DNA from: Paracoccaceae bacterium
Lineage (GTDB): Bacteria > Pseudomonadota > Alphaproteobacteria > Rhodobacterales > Rhodobacteraceae
Assembly (NCBI GenBank): GCA_019090405.1
Contig: JAHRVZ010000021.1
Span: 1-12,111, forward strand
Reading direction: 5' to 3'
Length of the DNA stretch: 12,111 nt
Of this stretch, positions 1 through 7,522 are shown one piece after another (positions within the stretch are counted from its first letter, which is position 1; each line of letters begins with the position of its first letter). Below the pieces are notes generated by a model that did not search any database, had not been told where the DNA came from, and saw only the letters and a list, made by a program, of their open reading frames with translations. A program made the position numbers and the translations under genes.

Positions 1-85
1 GATCAAAATGTGCGGACTAGCAGATAAATTGGCAATCACGACCAGAGGTGTTAGTATGGCAATACATTGTCTATTGTCAGAAATC

Positions 86-108
86 GACTCGAAAGTCTCA
101 GTTTTTTT
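86..108 (+). terminator. Possible weak intrinsic terminator of an upstream gene
   Basis: GACT (86-89) and AGTC (94-97) pair around a CGAA tetraloop, and seven T residues follow at 102-108 after a 4-base gap. The T-run is good but the 4-bp stem is short for an intrinsic terminator. If real, it would end transcription entering from the left and insulate the importer operon. It lies just before the stop of the frame that runs in from the left edge. Confidence 0.25.
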
Positions 109-201
109 GTAGCAACGCCGAAGCTGCAGAACGTGTTGCCGATTGATCTAGAGAGGGCGGTGCCACATTCAGAGGAATACGCAACCCGAAATTTCGCAAG
201 A

Positions 202-215
202 ACAACACGTATTGT
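202..215. promoter_or_regulatory. Imperfect palindrome upstream of the importer operon, candidate operator
   Basis: ACAACACGTATTGT matches its own reverse complement at 12 of 14 positions and is centred on ACGT. It lies 30 bases before the binding-protein start and 19 bases before its ribosome site, a usual place for a repressor or for the 5' end of the transcript. Several transcription-factor families bind dyads of this size. Which one is unknown, and no regulator gene is present in the window. Confidence 0.3.
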
Positions 216-234
216 AACCCGTCTATTCACACCT

Positions 235-240
235 GGGAGG
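235..240 (+). promoter_or_regulatory. Ribosome binding site of the binding-protein gene
   Basis: GGGAGG lies 5 bases before ATG 246. This is a strong Shine-Dalgarno match and supports this start, which also places a complete signal peptide at the N-terminus. Confidence 0.85.
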
Positions 241-245
241 TATCT

Positions 246-1484
246 ATGGTAGACACTCAAAAAAGAAGGCTATTGCTTTCGATTGCAACGGGCGTAGCCG
301 CCACCATGTTAGCTGGCGCTGCGTTTGCAGCGGACGACCCGGTCAAGGTCGGTTTCGTGGGTGGCCTGTCCGGCCCCTGTGGATCGCTGGCTGAAAGCAA
401 TCTTCATGGCGTCGAACTGGCGGTTGAACAGCTCAATGCCGGTGGTGGCATTCTGGGTCGGCAGGTCGAGCTGATCAAACGCGACAGCAAAACCAAACCG
501 GACGAAGGCGCAAAACTTGCCCGCGAAGTCATCATCAACGAAGACATTGATGTTCTGACCGGCGTTTGTTCGTCTTCGGTGATGCTGGCAATATCGGCTG
601 TGTCCAAGGAAACCGGCACGCCGTTCTATTCAACCCTCGGCAACACCCAAAAAGCCAATTTTGAGTCCTACCAGCCAAATTTCTGGCAGACTCAGGGCAA
701 TGCGATGATGGATGCCAACGCCGCCGCTCAACTGGTTGCGTCGCATGAAGAATGGAAATCCGTCACACCGATGGGTTTTGACTATGAATGGGGTCACACT
801 TCGGTCAAAGCGTTCACCGAAACTCTGGCCCAACTGCGTCCGGACATGACTATCAACGATCCGATCTACCCGAAGATCGGTGAGAAAAACATGAGCCCCT
901 ATATCACTGCGGCGCTCAGCAAGAAGCCTGACGTTGTTTTCGCCGCAGTCTTTGGCGGCGGTCTGGTGAATCTGGTCAAACAAGGCACCGGTTTCGGCCT
1001 GTTCGCCAAGTCGAATCTGGTTACTCTGATGACTGTTGACGCGATGCAGGGTATCGGCAAATCAATGCCGTCGTCCAACATCTATGGCGTGGCACGTGCC
1101 CCGTTCAATGCGTTGATGGACAACAAGGGTACAGCGGAATTTGTCGACGCCTACAAGGCCAAATACGGTAACTACCCGGCTGATTGGGCGGTTTCTGGAT
1201 ATGACGGTCTGATGTTCTATGCCGCCGCTGCAGAAGCTGCCGGCAGTGTCGAACCTGCTGCAATCCTGAAATCAATTACCGAGATTTCCTATGACGGTCT
1301 GCGTGGCGACGGGCTGACGGTTCGTGGTTTTGACGGCCAGATGAACACGGCGTCTTATACCGGTTCGGTCGACACTAACAGCGAGTACGGTTTCCCGGTG
1401 CTGACGGACATTCAACGCTTTTCAGGCGAAGACCTGATGTTGTCGGAAGATGCCATCACAGCTATCCGGAATGCCGCCAACTGA
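246..1484 (+). CDS. ABC transporter periplasmic substrate-binding protein, HAAT (Liv/Urt-like) family
   Basis: A 412-residue periplasmic binding protein that should capture the substrate for the permease-ATPase complex encoded next to it. The N-terminus has a basic stretch (KRR, 6-8), a hydrophobic core (about 9-25) and a probable signal-peptidase site after AFA at 28/29; the RR pair followed by leucines is only a loose Tat match. The mature part begins with the family pattern KVGFVGGLSGP, then a helix ending NAGGGILGR, then the RDSKTKPDEGAKLA stretch, as in periplasmic-binding-protein type 1 proteins for branched-chain amino acids, amides and urea. Many relatives bind organic or aromatic acids, so the name does not fix the ligand. 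Two cysteines (C45, C108) lie in the N-terminal lobe and could form a disulfide. The length is normal. The family call is firm; the ligand is unknown. Confidence 0.93.
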   Translation: MVDTQKRRLLLSIATGVAATMLAGAAFAADDPVKVGFVGGLSGPCGSLAESNLHGVELAVEQLNAGGGILGRQVELIKRDSKTKPDEGAKLAREVIINEDIDVLTGVCSSSVMLAISAVSKETGTPFYSTLGNTQKANFESYQPNFWQTQGNAMMDANAAAQLVASHEEWKSVTPMGFDYEWGHTSVKAFTETLAQLRPDMTINDPIYPKIGEKNMSPYITAALSKKPDVVFAAVFGGGLVNLVKQGTGFGLFAKSNLVTLMTVDAMQGIGKSMPSSNIYGVARAPFNALMDNKGTAEFVDAYKAKYGNYPADWAVSGYDGLMFYAAAAEAAGSVEPAAILKSITEISYDGLRGDGLTVRGFDGQMNTASYTGSVDTNSEYGFPVLTDIQRFSGEDLMLSEDAITAIRNAAN

Positions 1485-1502
1485 AGCTGGTGGTTGCTAT
1501 CT

Positions 1503-1542
1503 GAAATTGTCCCGGGCGGTTCCTGAACCCGCCCGGGATTTC
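1503..1542 (+). promoter_or_regulatory. Stem-loop between binding-protein and permease genes
   Basis: CCCGGGCGG (1511-1519) pairs perfectly with CCGCCCGGG (1529-1537) around a 9-base loop. Below a TGT bulge, GAAAT (1503-1507) pairs with ATTTC (1538-1542). The tail that follows (TGTATGAGAGG) is not a T-run, and the permease ribosome site starts six bases later, so it looks less like a full terminator than like a partial attenuator or a 3' block against RNase. Such hairpins are known after binding-protein genes of ABC operons, where they keep the binding-protein message more abundant than the permease message. The structure is seen directly; the role is inferred. Confidence 0.65.
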
Positions 1543-1558
1543 TGTATGAGAGGCTCTA

Positions 1559-2431
1559 ATGTTCGCAGTACAACTCATAAATGGTCTGATGGAAGGCATG
1601 ATGCTTTTCCTGATTGCCTCGGGACTGACGCTTGTTTTCGGTGTTTCCCGGATCATCAATTTTGCGCATGGCTCGCTTTATATGCTGGGCGCGTTTCTGG
1701 CCTATCAGATTGTGCCGATATTCGCCGATGGTTCGCTGGTCGGATTTGCGATTGCCGTTATCGCGGCCGCGTTGATCGTGGGCCTGATTGGAATTATCTT
1801 CGAAGTTCTTGTCTTGCGGCGGATTTATCATACCGATGAGTTGATGCAGCTTATCATCACCATCGCGCTGGTTTTCATCATCCGGGATGTGGTCCGTATG
1901 ATCTGGGGCGCAAACAGCGTCACGGTACAAATGCCCGATGCTTTCATTGGCGCGCTGATTGTTGGTGACAATTATTTCCCGATCTTCCCTTTCATGATTT
2001 TTGGGGCGGGGCTTTTGGTTGTCATGATCATGATCGGCGTCATCCAGTTCACCCGGGCCGGTATCCTGTTGCGCGCAGCCACGGATGACCGGGGTATGAT
2101 CGCCCTTCTCGGTATCAACGAGAAACTCGTTTTCACGTCGGTTTTTGGGGTCGGCTCGTTTCTGGCAGCCTTTGCAGGGGGGCTGCAATCCCCGTTTGGT
2201 GACGTGAATTACCTGATGGACGAAACCGTTATCGTCGGTGCCTTCATCGTTTGTGTAATCGGTGGGCTTGGCAATCTCTATGGGGCGCTTGCAGCCGCCA
2301 TGCTGGTGGGAGTGATGAACGCCCTTGGAGTGCTCTATTTTCCACGTCTCGCCATGGTAATGACTTTCTTAATCATGGCGGCGGTACTGATATTCCGTTC
2401 GCTCGGCCGTCAAGGGGGTGGTGCTCGATGA
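1559..2431 (+). CDS. livH: Branched-chain-type ABC transporter permease, LivH family
   Basis: A 290-residue inner-membrane protein with about eight hydrophobic segments (roughly 6-27, 38-56, 60-86, 95-113, 140-163, 190-210, 222-252 and 262-282). It forms half of the translocation channel with the next gene's product. Family marks are GVSRIINFAHGSLYMLG near the N-terminus (28-44) and the cytoplasmic coupling loop RAATDDRGMIALLGIN (172-187), which contacts the ATPases. Length and topology are typical of LivH/UrtB. ATG 1559 has GAGAGG (1548-1553) 5 bases upstream. Its stop overlaps the next start as ATGA (2428-2431), so the two permeases are probably translationally coupled. The liv name marks the family only; leucine transport is not shown. 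Confidence 0.93.
   Translation: MFAVQLINGLMEGMMLFLIASGLTLVFGVSRIINFAHGSLYMLGAFLAYQIVPIFADGSLVGFAIAVIAAALIVGLIGIIFEVLVLRRIYHTDELMQLIITIALVFIIRDVVRMIWGANSVTVQMPDAFIGALIVGDNYFPIFPFMIFGAGLLVVMIMIGVIQFTRAGILLRAATDDRGMIALLGINEKLVFTSVFGVGSFLAAFAGGLQSPFGDVNYLMDETVIVGAFIVCVIGGLGNLYGALAAAMLVGVMNALGVLYFPRLAMVMTFLIMAAVLIFRSLGRQGGGAR
2412..2418 (+). promoter_or_regulatory. Ribosome binding site deciding the LivM start
   Basis: AAGGGGG lies 9 bases before ATG 2428, inside the end of livH. It favours 2428 over the longer open frame, whose first ATG is at 2251 and which would overlap livH by 180 bases. Confidence 0.7.
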
Positions 2432-3393
2432 ACAGCATGAAATCCGATATGAAAAAGAAGTCCGAGATCGACTTCCGCATCGTTGCACTGGGCGCCGCGG
2501 TTGCACTGCTCGTTATCTTCGCGGGCGGTGCGGGCATGTCGCTTTTGGCGACGGAAATCCTTATCATGGCGCTGTTTGCGTCCAGCCTGAACCTGCTGAT
2601 GAGCTATGGTCATATGGTCTCGTTCGGTCATGCAGCATATTTCGGCCTTGGCGCTTATGGCTTTACCCTTGCGATTGTACGGGCGGATATTCCGGTTGGA
2701 CTGGCGGTCTTTGCCGGACCGATTGTGGCGATGATCGGGGGGCTTATCTTTGGGGCGCTGTGCGTCCGCCTGACCGAGATCTACTTTGCCATGCTGACGC
2801 TTGCCTGCGGGCAGATCACCTTTACCGTCCTGTTCCAGTGGTATGATTTCACCGGCGGAGATACCGGCATCACCGACTTCATGACGCCGCGTTTCGGGCT
2901 GAGCGAGCAATATTTTGCCGTATTCACCCTGACCATTGTTATCCTTTGCCTGATGTTCATGTGGCGGGTCATTCATTCGCCGCTGGGTCTGGCTATCCGT
3001 TCGGTCGGGCAGGATCGTTACCGTGCCGAGGCTAGCGGGCTGAACCCGCGCCAGTTACAACTTATCGCCTTCACGATTTCCGCTTTCCTGGCGGGCATCG
3101 CGGGGACGCTTTTTGCAGTTTTCCACGGCAACGCCTTTCCTGATTACGCCGGGCTCGGCTTCACGCTGGATTCGCTGATTATGGTGGTTCTGGGTGGGAT
3201 GAAAAGCTTTGCTGGTGGCATCTACGGTGCCATCGCCTATACCCTGCTGAAGACCTATGTGCCGCTGGTCATCCAGGAATGGGAGCTGGTTGTCGGATTG
3301 ATCCTGCTCTTCATCGTATTGGCGACACCGTTCGGCCTGGCAGGTGGTATCAAACGGCTTCAGACTATGCTGGGAATGGGAGGCAAACCATGA
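2428..3393 (+). CDS. livM: Branched-chain-type ABC transporter permease, LivM family
   Basis: A 321-residue inner-membrane permease, the second channel half. The N-terminus is a short charged cytoplasmic tail (1-17, lysine-rich), followed by about eight to nine hydrophobic segments starting near residue 18. Typical LivM signatures are SYGHMVSFGHAAYFGLGAY (59-77) and the cytoplasmic coupling loop IRSVGQDRYRAEASGLN (190-206), followed by an alanine/glycine-rich pair of helices ending LGGMKSFAGGIYGA. The frame stays open upstream to 2251, but the ATGA junction with livH and the AAGGGGG site support 2428; M4 (2437) is a less likely alternative. The stop overlaps the livG start by 4 bases (ATGA, 3390-3393). 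Confidence 0.92.
   Translation: MNSMKSDMKKKSEIDFRIVALGAAVALLVIFAGGAGMSLLATEILIMALFASSLNLLMSYGHMVSFGHAAYFGLGAYGFTLAIVRADIPVGLAVFAGPIVAMIGGLIFGALCVRLTEIYFAMLTLACGQITFTVLFQWYDFTGGDTGITDFMTPRFGLSEQYFAVFTLTIVILCLMFMWRVIHSPLGLAIRSVGQDRYRAEASGLNPRQLQLIAFTISAFLAGIAGTLFAVFHGNAFPDYAGLGFTLDSLIMVVLGGMKSFAGGIYGAIAYTLLKTYVPLVIQEWELVVGLILLFIVLATPFGLAGGIKRLQTMLGMGGKP
3378..3383 (+). promoter_or_regulatory. Ribosome binding site deciding the LivG start
   Basis: GGGAGG lies 6 bases before ATG 3390, at the end of livM. It supports the 250-residue product over the longer open frame with its first ATG at 3279. Confidence 0.75.
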
Positions 3394-4142
3394 ATCAGCC
3401 AATCTTAAGCGCAAAAGCTGTGCGCAAGACGTTCGGAAAATTCGTGGCGCTGGACAATGTGACCTTCGATTTGCAACCCAAACAGCGCCGCGCCCTGATC
3501 GGCCCGAACGGGGCCGGAAAGTCCACCTTTATCGGATGCGTCGCGGGGCAGATTCCCGGAGCAGAGGGACAGATCTTGTTCAAGGGTGAAGACGTCACCA
3601 AACTGCAGCCCAGCGCGCTGGCGAAACGCGGTATCAGCCGGACCTTTCAGATAAGCCGGACTTTCCTGCATATGACTGTGTTCGAGAACATGATGTCAGC
3701 CTTCATCATGGCACGCGGGTCTTGGCCAAGCCTCAGCACGCGGGTTTTTTCGGACCTGGAGGATGAGGTGCATGCCATGCTCGGGAATGTCGGCATGGAT
3801 ACAAGGGCCAACGAGACGGTTGAAAACATTTCGCTCGGGGACCGCAAGCGGCTGGAATTCGGCATGGCGCTAGCTGCCGATCCCGATCTGTTGCTGCTGG
3901 ACGAACCCACGGCAGGGATGAGCATCAAGGAACGTCACCATCTGATGGATATGGTGGTAGAGCTTGTGGAAAGCACCGGCAAGACGCTGCTGTTCGTGGA
4001 ACACGATATCGACGTCGTTTTCAGGGTTGCAGAGGTGGTCACGGTCATGGTGCGCGGGTCGGTTTTTGTTGAAGGCACGCCCAAGGAAATCGCCGCCAAT
4101 GAAGAGGTGCAGAAAGTTTATCTTGGGGAGGGCGATCACTGA
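3390..4142 (+). CDS. livG: ABC transporter ATP-binding protein, LivG family
   Basis: A 250-residue cytoplasmic ATPase that powers the importer together with LivF. Motifs occur in the usual order: Walker A GPNGAGKST (38-46), Q-loop glutamine Q87, the ABC signature in the form ISLGDRKRLE (147-156), Walker B LLLLDEP (167-173) with catalytic E172, and switch histidine H205 in FVEHD. The signature is SLGDR rather than the textbook SGGQ, but relaxed signatures are common in LivG proteins. The C-terminus is the short LivG type. Its TGA shares one base with the ATG of livF (TGATG, 4140-4144), so the ATPase pair is coupled. Family identity is firm; the substrate is not. Confidence 0.93.
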   Translation: MNQPILSAKAVRKTFGKFVALDNVTFDLQPKQRRALIGPNGAGKSTFIGCVAGQIPGAEGQILFKGEDVTKLQPSALAKRGISRTFQISRTFLHMTVFENMMSAFIMARGSWPSLSTRVFSDLEDEVHAMLGNVGMDTRANETVENISLGDRKRLEFGMALAADPDLLLLDEPTAGMSIKERHHLMDMVVELVESTGKTLLFVEHDIDVVFRVAEVVTVMVRGSVFVEGTPKEIAANEEVQKVYLGEGDH

Positions 4143-4849
4143 TGCTGCGGATCGAAGGACTGAAGGCTGCCTATGGCAGCAGCGAAGCGCTGTTGGGGAT
4201 TGATCTGAAAGTTGATCCCGGCGAAGTCGTCTGCCTGATCGGGCGAAACGGGGTTGGCAAGACCTCTACCTTGCGGGCAATCGTACAGGATCTCATCGGG
4301 GTGACGGATGGCACGGTCGAGTTCGAGGGCACATCGCTTGTCGGAATGCCGCCGCACAAGGTGAATCAGATGGGCGTGGGCTATGTGCCCCAGGACCGGC
4401 GTGTGTTCGCCAGCCTGACGGTGGCGGAAAACCTGCGGGTTCCAAACCCGCGCAAACGGGACGGGGCCAATCGCTGGACGGTAGAAAAGGTATATGACCT
4501 GTTCCCGCAACTTCACGAATACCGCTCACGCGTGGCCGGGGTGATGAGCGGCGGCGAACAGCAGATGCTATCCATTGCCCGCTCGCTATTAACCAACCCC
4601 AAGCTGCTGCTGCTGGACGAACCGCATGAGGGTCTGGCCCCCAAAGTGGCCGAAGAGGTGGTGGACGCAATCATCGACCTCAAGAAAGAAGGTGTGTCGA
4701 TGGTCATTTCCGAACAGGCGCTGCACACGATCAAGAAATGTGCCGACCGGGTCTATGTGATCGACCGCGGCATGACCATGTGGGACGGCAGCGTCGATGA
4801 ATTTTACGCCTCGCCGGAAGTGGCCGAGAAATACCTGATGGTTCAATGA
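4142..4849 (+). CDS. livF: ABC transporter ATP-binding protein, LivF family
   Basis: A 235-residue cytoplasmic ATPase, partner of LivG. Seen in order are Walker A GRNGVGKTS (34-42), Q-loop Q84 in YVPQDRRVF, signature MSGGEQQ (135-141), and Walker B LLLLDEPHEGLAP (155-167). The switch position is Q192 (ISEQAL) instead of histidine, which is normal for LivF. The residue after DEP is histidine where Ser or Thr is usual. Start ATG 4142 follows GGGGAGGG (4125-4132) by 9 bases. This is the last importer gene. 113 bases separate it from the Dabb gene with no strong terminator, so transcription probably continues. Confidence 0.92.
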   Translation: MLRIEGLKAAYGSSEALLGIDLKVDPGEVVCLIGRNGVGKTSTLRAIVQDLIGVTDGTVEFEGTSLVGMPPHKVNQMGVGYVPQDRRVFASLTVAENLRVPNPRKRDGANRWTVEKVYDLFPQLHEYRSRVAGVMSGGEQQMLSIARSLLTNPKLLLLDEPHEGLAPKVAEEVVDAIIDLKKEGVSMVISEQALHTIKKCADRVYVIDRGMTMWDGSVDEFYASPEVAEKYLMVQ

Positions 4850-4962
4850 CGAAGAGGCGGATCAAACCAGGTTTCAGGAGGTGTATTCCGCGCCTGTTTG
4901 CCAATACTCTGATGTCTTTTTCGGCGCAGACTGGCCGCGCCAGCGAAAAGAAGGTGAAATGA

Positions 4963-5262
4963 ATGCTTCAGCATGTTGTTATGATGTCATATACCGATGC
5001 GGCTGACGATTCCTTCATGGCGAAAATCGCCTCATACACAGACCGGGTGAGAAGGGAATGTGCTGGTATAGTGAACTATGCTCATTGCCCGAACGTTGCG
5101 GACAGGCGGCAGCAATACACCCACGCCGTTGTTGGTACATTCGAAAGCCACGCGGCGCACGAAGCCTATCAGGTCTCGCCTGCGCATCAAGAGATGAAGG
5201 CCTATATGGCCGCCTTCATCGTGGACCTTGTTGCCTGCGATACGCTGATCGACCAGGATTGA
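4963..5262 (+). CDS. Small Dabb-domain (stress-responsive alpha/beta barrel) protein
   Basis: A 99-residue protein with no signal peptide or membrane segment. It starts LQHVVMMSYTD, has a central glycine-containing strand (AGIVNYAH), and ends its core with AYQVSPAHQEMKAYMAAFIVD. This order, with an N-terminal H-V strand and a late SPAHQ helix, fits the Dabb/dimeric alpha-beta barrel fold (ferredoxin-like subunits that dimerise). Known members include plant stress proteins and polyketide cyclases such as olivetolic acid cyclase; most bacterial ones have no known activity. Its place between importer and ligase suggests an accessory role in the same pathway, such as binding or isomerising an intermediate, but that is a guess. 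ATG 4963 has AGAAGG (4949-4954) 8 bases upstream. The fold call is moderate to good; function is unknown. Confidence 0.75.
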   Translation: MLQHVVMMSYTDAADDSFMAKIASYTDRVRRECAGIVNYAHCPNVADRRQQYTHAVVGTFESHAAHEAYQVSPAHQEMKAYMAAFIVDLVACDTLIDQD

Positions 5263-5294
5263 ACTGCCGGAATTGATGTGCCGGAACTGATACA

Positions 5295-5300
5295 AAAGGA
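5295..5300 (+). promoter_or_regulatory. Ribosome binding site deciding the ligase start
   Basis: AAAGGA lies 7 bases before ATG 5308. The earlier in-frame ATG 5278 has no purine-rich site in front of it, so 5308 is preferred. Confidence 0.65.
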
Positions 5301-5307
5301 AACGCGA

Positions 5308-7266
5308 ATGTCGCAAAACGATGTCGTCTGGACTCCCAGCTCGGAAACGCTGGAAAATGCAAACCTCACAGCATTCCTGAAACACTGTGGAATGGCGGAT
5401 TACAATGCACTGATCGACTGGTCCAACGCGGACCTTGAGGGGTTCAACACCGCTCTTCTGGAATTCATCGGCTATCGTTTCTACAAACCCTATGATCAGG
5501 TCATGGATACCAGCGCGGGGCCTCAGCACGTGAAGTGGTGCGTTGGCGGCAAGACCAACGTGGTTCTGAACTGCCTTGACCGGTGGCTGGAAGGCGAGGC
5601 CCGCGACAAGGTTGCAATCGAGTGGGAAGGCGAGACCGGCGGCCGTCTGACCTGGACCTATGGCGACCTTCACCGGGAAACCTCAAAGCTGGCGGGTGGG
5701 CTGCGTAAACTGGGTCTGGGCCGGGGCGACGTGGTGGCGATGTATCTGCCGAACGTCCCACAAGCCATTGTTGCCCTTTTGGCAGTGGCCAAGATTGGCG
5801 GTGTAGTGCTGCCTATGTTCTCGGGCTTTGGGGCGGATGCGGTTGCAACCCGGCTAAATGATGGTGGCGCGAAAGCCGTCATCACAGTCGACGGATCACC
5901 GCGCCGCGCCAAGGTGGTCGATGCCAAGGTCGTCGTCGACCAAGCCGTCAGCCAATCGCCAACAGTCGAACATGTGATCGTCAGCCGTCATATGGGCAAT
6001 GATGTGGCCTGGACGGATGGGCGGGATCACTGGTGGGATGATCTCGTTGACGGGCTTCCCGAAGACGCCCCGACCGAGGAAATGGACGCTGACGCCCCCT
6101 TTATGCTGATCTACACCTCCGGCACCACCGGCAAGCCCAAGGGCGTTGTTCACAGCCATTGTGGTTTTCCGGTGAAAACGGCGCTTGATCTTGGCATCTG
6201 CATGGATTTCAAACCCGAGGACCGGTTCTTGTGGATGTCCGACATGGGCTGGCTGGTCGGTCCGATCCTTGTCTATGGCGGTTTGCTGATGGGCGGTACA
6301 GTTGTGCTGGTCGAAGGCGCGCCGAACTATCCTGAGAAAGACCGGTTCTGGCGCCTTATACAGGACTACAAGGTCTCGTACCTTGGTATCGCGCCGACCA
6401 TCGTGCGGTCGCTGATGCCGAACGGTCCGGAACAACTGGACCCGTTTGACCTCTCGTCGCTTCGGGTTTTTGTGTCGACCGGTGAGTCCTGGAACCCGGA
6501 TGCCTGGCATTGGTTGTTTGACCATGTGGGCAAGGGTAATGTGCCGCTTTTGAATTACTCAGGCGGAACCGAAGTTGGGGGGATCCTGACCACCACGGTT
6601 ACGCACCCTCTTGTTCCTTGTGCTTTCACAGGCCCGATACCCGGCGTCGGTGCCGATGCTGTGGATGACGTGGGCAATAGCCTCGGGAACGGTGAAATCG
6701 GTGAACTTGTCATGAAACGCCCGTCCATCGGCCTGACCCGCGGGCTTTGGAACGACAACAAACGCTATTTGGACAGCTATTGGGATGTCATCCCCGGCAT
6801 GTGGGTTCATGGCGACTTTGCCAGCCGCAATGTTGATGGCTCATGGTTCATTCATGGGCGTTCGGATGACACGCTCAAGATTGCCGGCAAGCGCACGGGG
6901 CCGTCCGAGATCGAAACTCTGCTCCTGGACTCCGGCAAGGTGTTCGAGGCAGCTGTCATCGGTGCTCCGGACGAAATCAAAGGCTCTGCGGTCATCTGCG
7001 TCTGCGTTCCGGCCGCCGGCGTTGAGGAAACCGACAAACTCCGCGCTGAACTGTCTCAGGTGGTGGTTGCCGGCCTCGGTGCGCCGTTCCGGCCCAAAGA
7101 CATTATCTTTGTTCCTGATCTGCCAAAGACACGTAATATGAAAATCATGCGGCGCGTGGTCAAGGCGGTCTATCTTAACCAGAATCCGGGTGATCTCAGC
7201 TCACTGGTCAATCCCGAAGCGGTCGCGGAACTTGGCCTGCGGTTTTCCGGGCGCGCGCGCGAATAA
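5308..7266 (+). CDS. AMP-forming acyl-CoA synthetase, acetyl/acetoacetyl-CoA synthetase-like
   Basis: A 652-residue cytoplasmic enzyme that should activate a carboxylic acid with ATP to an acyl-adenylate and then to acyl-CoA, releasing AMP and pyrophosphate. About 110 N-terminal residues precede the adenylation core, as in acetyl- and acetoacetyl-CoA synthetases. Motifs: phosphate loop YTSGTTGKPKG (269-279), A5 motif NYSGGTEVGG (416-425), hinge region GRSDDTLKIAGKR (517-529) and A10 region PKTRNMKIMRR (606-616), whose K612 is the expected catalytic lysine. SGGTE resembles the SGGTD of acetoacetyl-CoA synthetase. The acetyl-CoA synthetase version has WWQTE, whose second Trp closes the acetate pocket, and it is absent here. 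A substrate larger than acetate is therefore likely. The first in-frame ATG at 5278 is less likely as a start. It probably lies in one transcript with the Dabb gene, 45 bases upstream. Confidence 0.9.
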   Translation: MSQNDVVWTPSSETLENANLTAFLKHCGMADYNALIDWSNADLEGFNTALLEFIGYRFYKPYDQVMDTSAGPQHVKWCVGGKTNVVLNCLDRWLEGEARDKVAIEWEGETGGRLTWTYGDLHRETSKLAGGLRKLGLGRGDVVAMYLPNVPQAIVALLAVAKIGGVVLPMFSGFGADAVATRLNDGGAKAVITVDGSPRRAKVVDAKVVVDQAVSQSPTVEHVIVSRHMGNDVAWTDGRDHWWDDLVDGLPEDAPTEEMDADAPFMLIYTSGTTGKPKGVVHSHCGFPVKTALDLGICMDFKPEDRFLWMSDMGWLVGPILVYGGLLMGGTVVLVEGAPNYPEKDRFWRLIQDYKVSYLGIAPTIVRSLMPNGPEQLDPFDLSSLRVFVSTGESWNPDAWHWLFDHVGKGNVPLLNYSGGTEVGGILTTTVTHPLVPCAFTGPIPGVGADAVDDVGNSLGNGEIGELVMKRPSIGLTRGLWNDNKRYLDSYWDVIPGMWVHGDFASRNVDGSWFIHGRSDDTLKIAGKRTGPSEIETLLLDSGKVFEAAVIGAPDEIKGSAVICVCVPAAGVEETDKLRAELSQVVVAGLGAPFRPKDIIFVPDLPKTRNMKIMRRVVKAVYLNQNPGDLSSLVNPEAVAELGLRFSGRARE

Positions 7267-7277
7267 GCCTGCGCCCG
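7248..7277. terminator. Hairpin overlapping the end of the ligase gene
   Basis: CGGGCGC (7248-7254) pairs with GCGCCCG (7271-7277) around a 16-base loop containing the ligase stop codon. No T-run follows on the + strand (TCAATTGATTT). It may help end the operon transcript or protect its 3' end. The GC alternation at 7251-7260 allows other pairings, so the evidence is weak. Confidence 0.3.
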
Positions 7278-7398
7278 TCAATTGATTTGCCGACAAAGCT
7301 GATCCATTCGCCTGATTTCCGGCAGTCAAAAAGCACATCCATGTTGTTTTTTGCTGTGTATCCGGGCAGGCGGGTGGCCCGGTAGTCGTTGCAATGGC

Positions 7399-7458
7399 AA
7401 AACCACCGAGAAAACCACCGAGAAAACCACCGATAAATCCACCGAGAAAACCACCTCA
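7399..7458. repeat. 12-bp tandem repeat, five units, in the convergent spacer
   Basis: Five consecutive 12-base units of AAAACCACCGAG. Units 1 and 2 (7399-7422) are identical, unit 3 (7423-7434) ends in T, unit 4 (7435-7446) has T for A at its fourth base, and unit 5 (7447-7458) ends TCA. The array lies between the ends of two convergent genes. Read on the - strand it would encode a four-residue repeat (RWFS) because the unit is a multiple of three, but no ribosome site or family supports a gene there. I read it as a non-coding minisatellite that probably varies in copy number between strains. Confidence 0.85.
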
Positions 7459-7490
7459 AACCCAAAGCACAAACCCTTGGTAAGGCTGGT

Positions 7491-7517
7491 CTGATTCGGG
7501 GGAAATGCCCCCTTCAG
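7491..7517. terminator. Hairpin between convergent genes, candidate bidirectional terminator
   Basis: GGGGG (7498-7502) and CCCCC (7508-7512) pair around AAATG, with CTGA (7491-7494) and TCAG (7514-7517) able to pair outside a small internal loop. It lies 5 bases beyond the stop of the acyl-CoA dehydrogenase gene on the - strand and faces the ligase operon from the other side. No long T-run follows on either strand, so its efficiency as an intrinsic terminator is uncertain. Confidence 0.45.
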
Positions 7518-7522
7518 TCCGT

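Larger units (their letters stand above)
1..245. other. Upstream leader region without a convincing gene
   Basis: This stretch is visibly more AT-rich than the rest of the window and has no convincing coding region. An open frame runs in from the left edge (frame starting at base 2) and ends at TAG 110-112. It could be the last 36 codons of an upstream + strand gene, but its residues resemble no family I know. A possible reverse-strand reading of 69 codons (51-260) has no good ribosome site and overlaps the binding-protein start, so I do not call it. The region should hold the promoter of the importer operon. I could not find a persuasive -35/-10 pair. A weak hairpin with a T-run and an imperfect palindrome are listed separately. 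Confidence 0.5.
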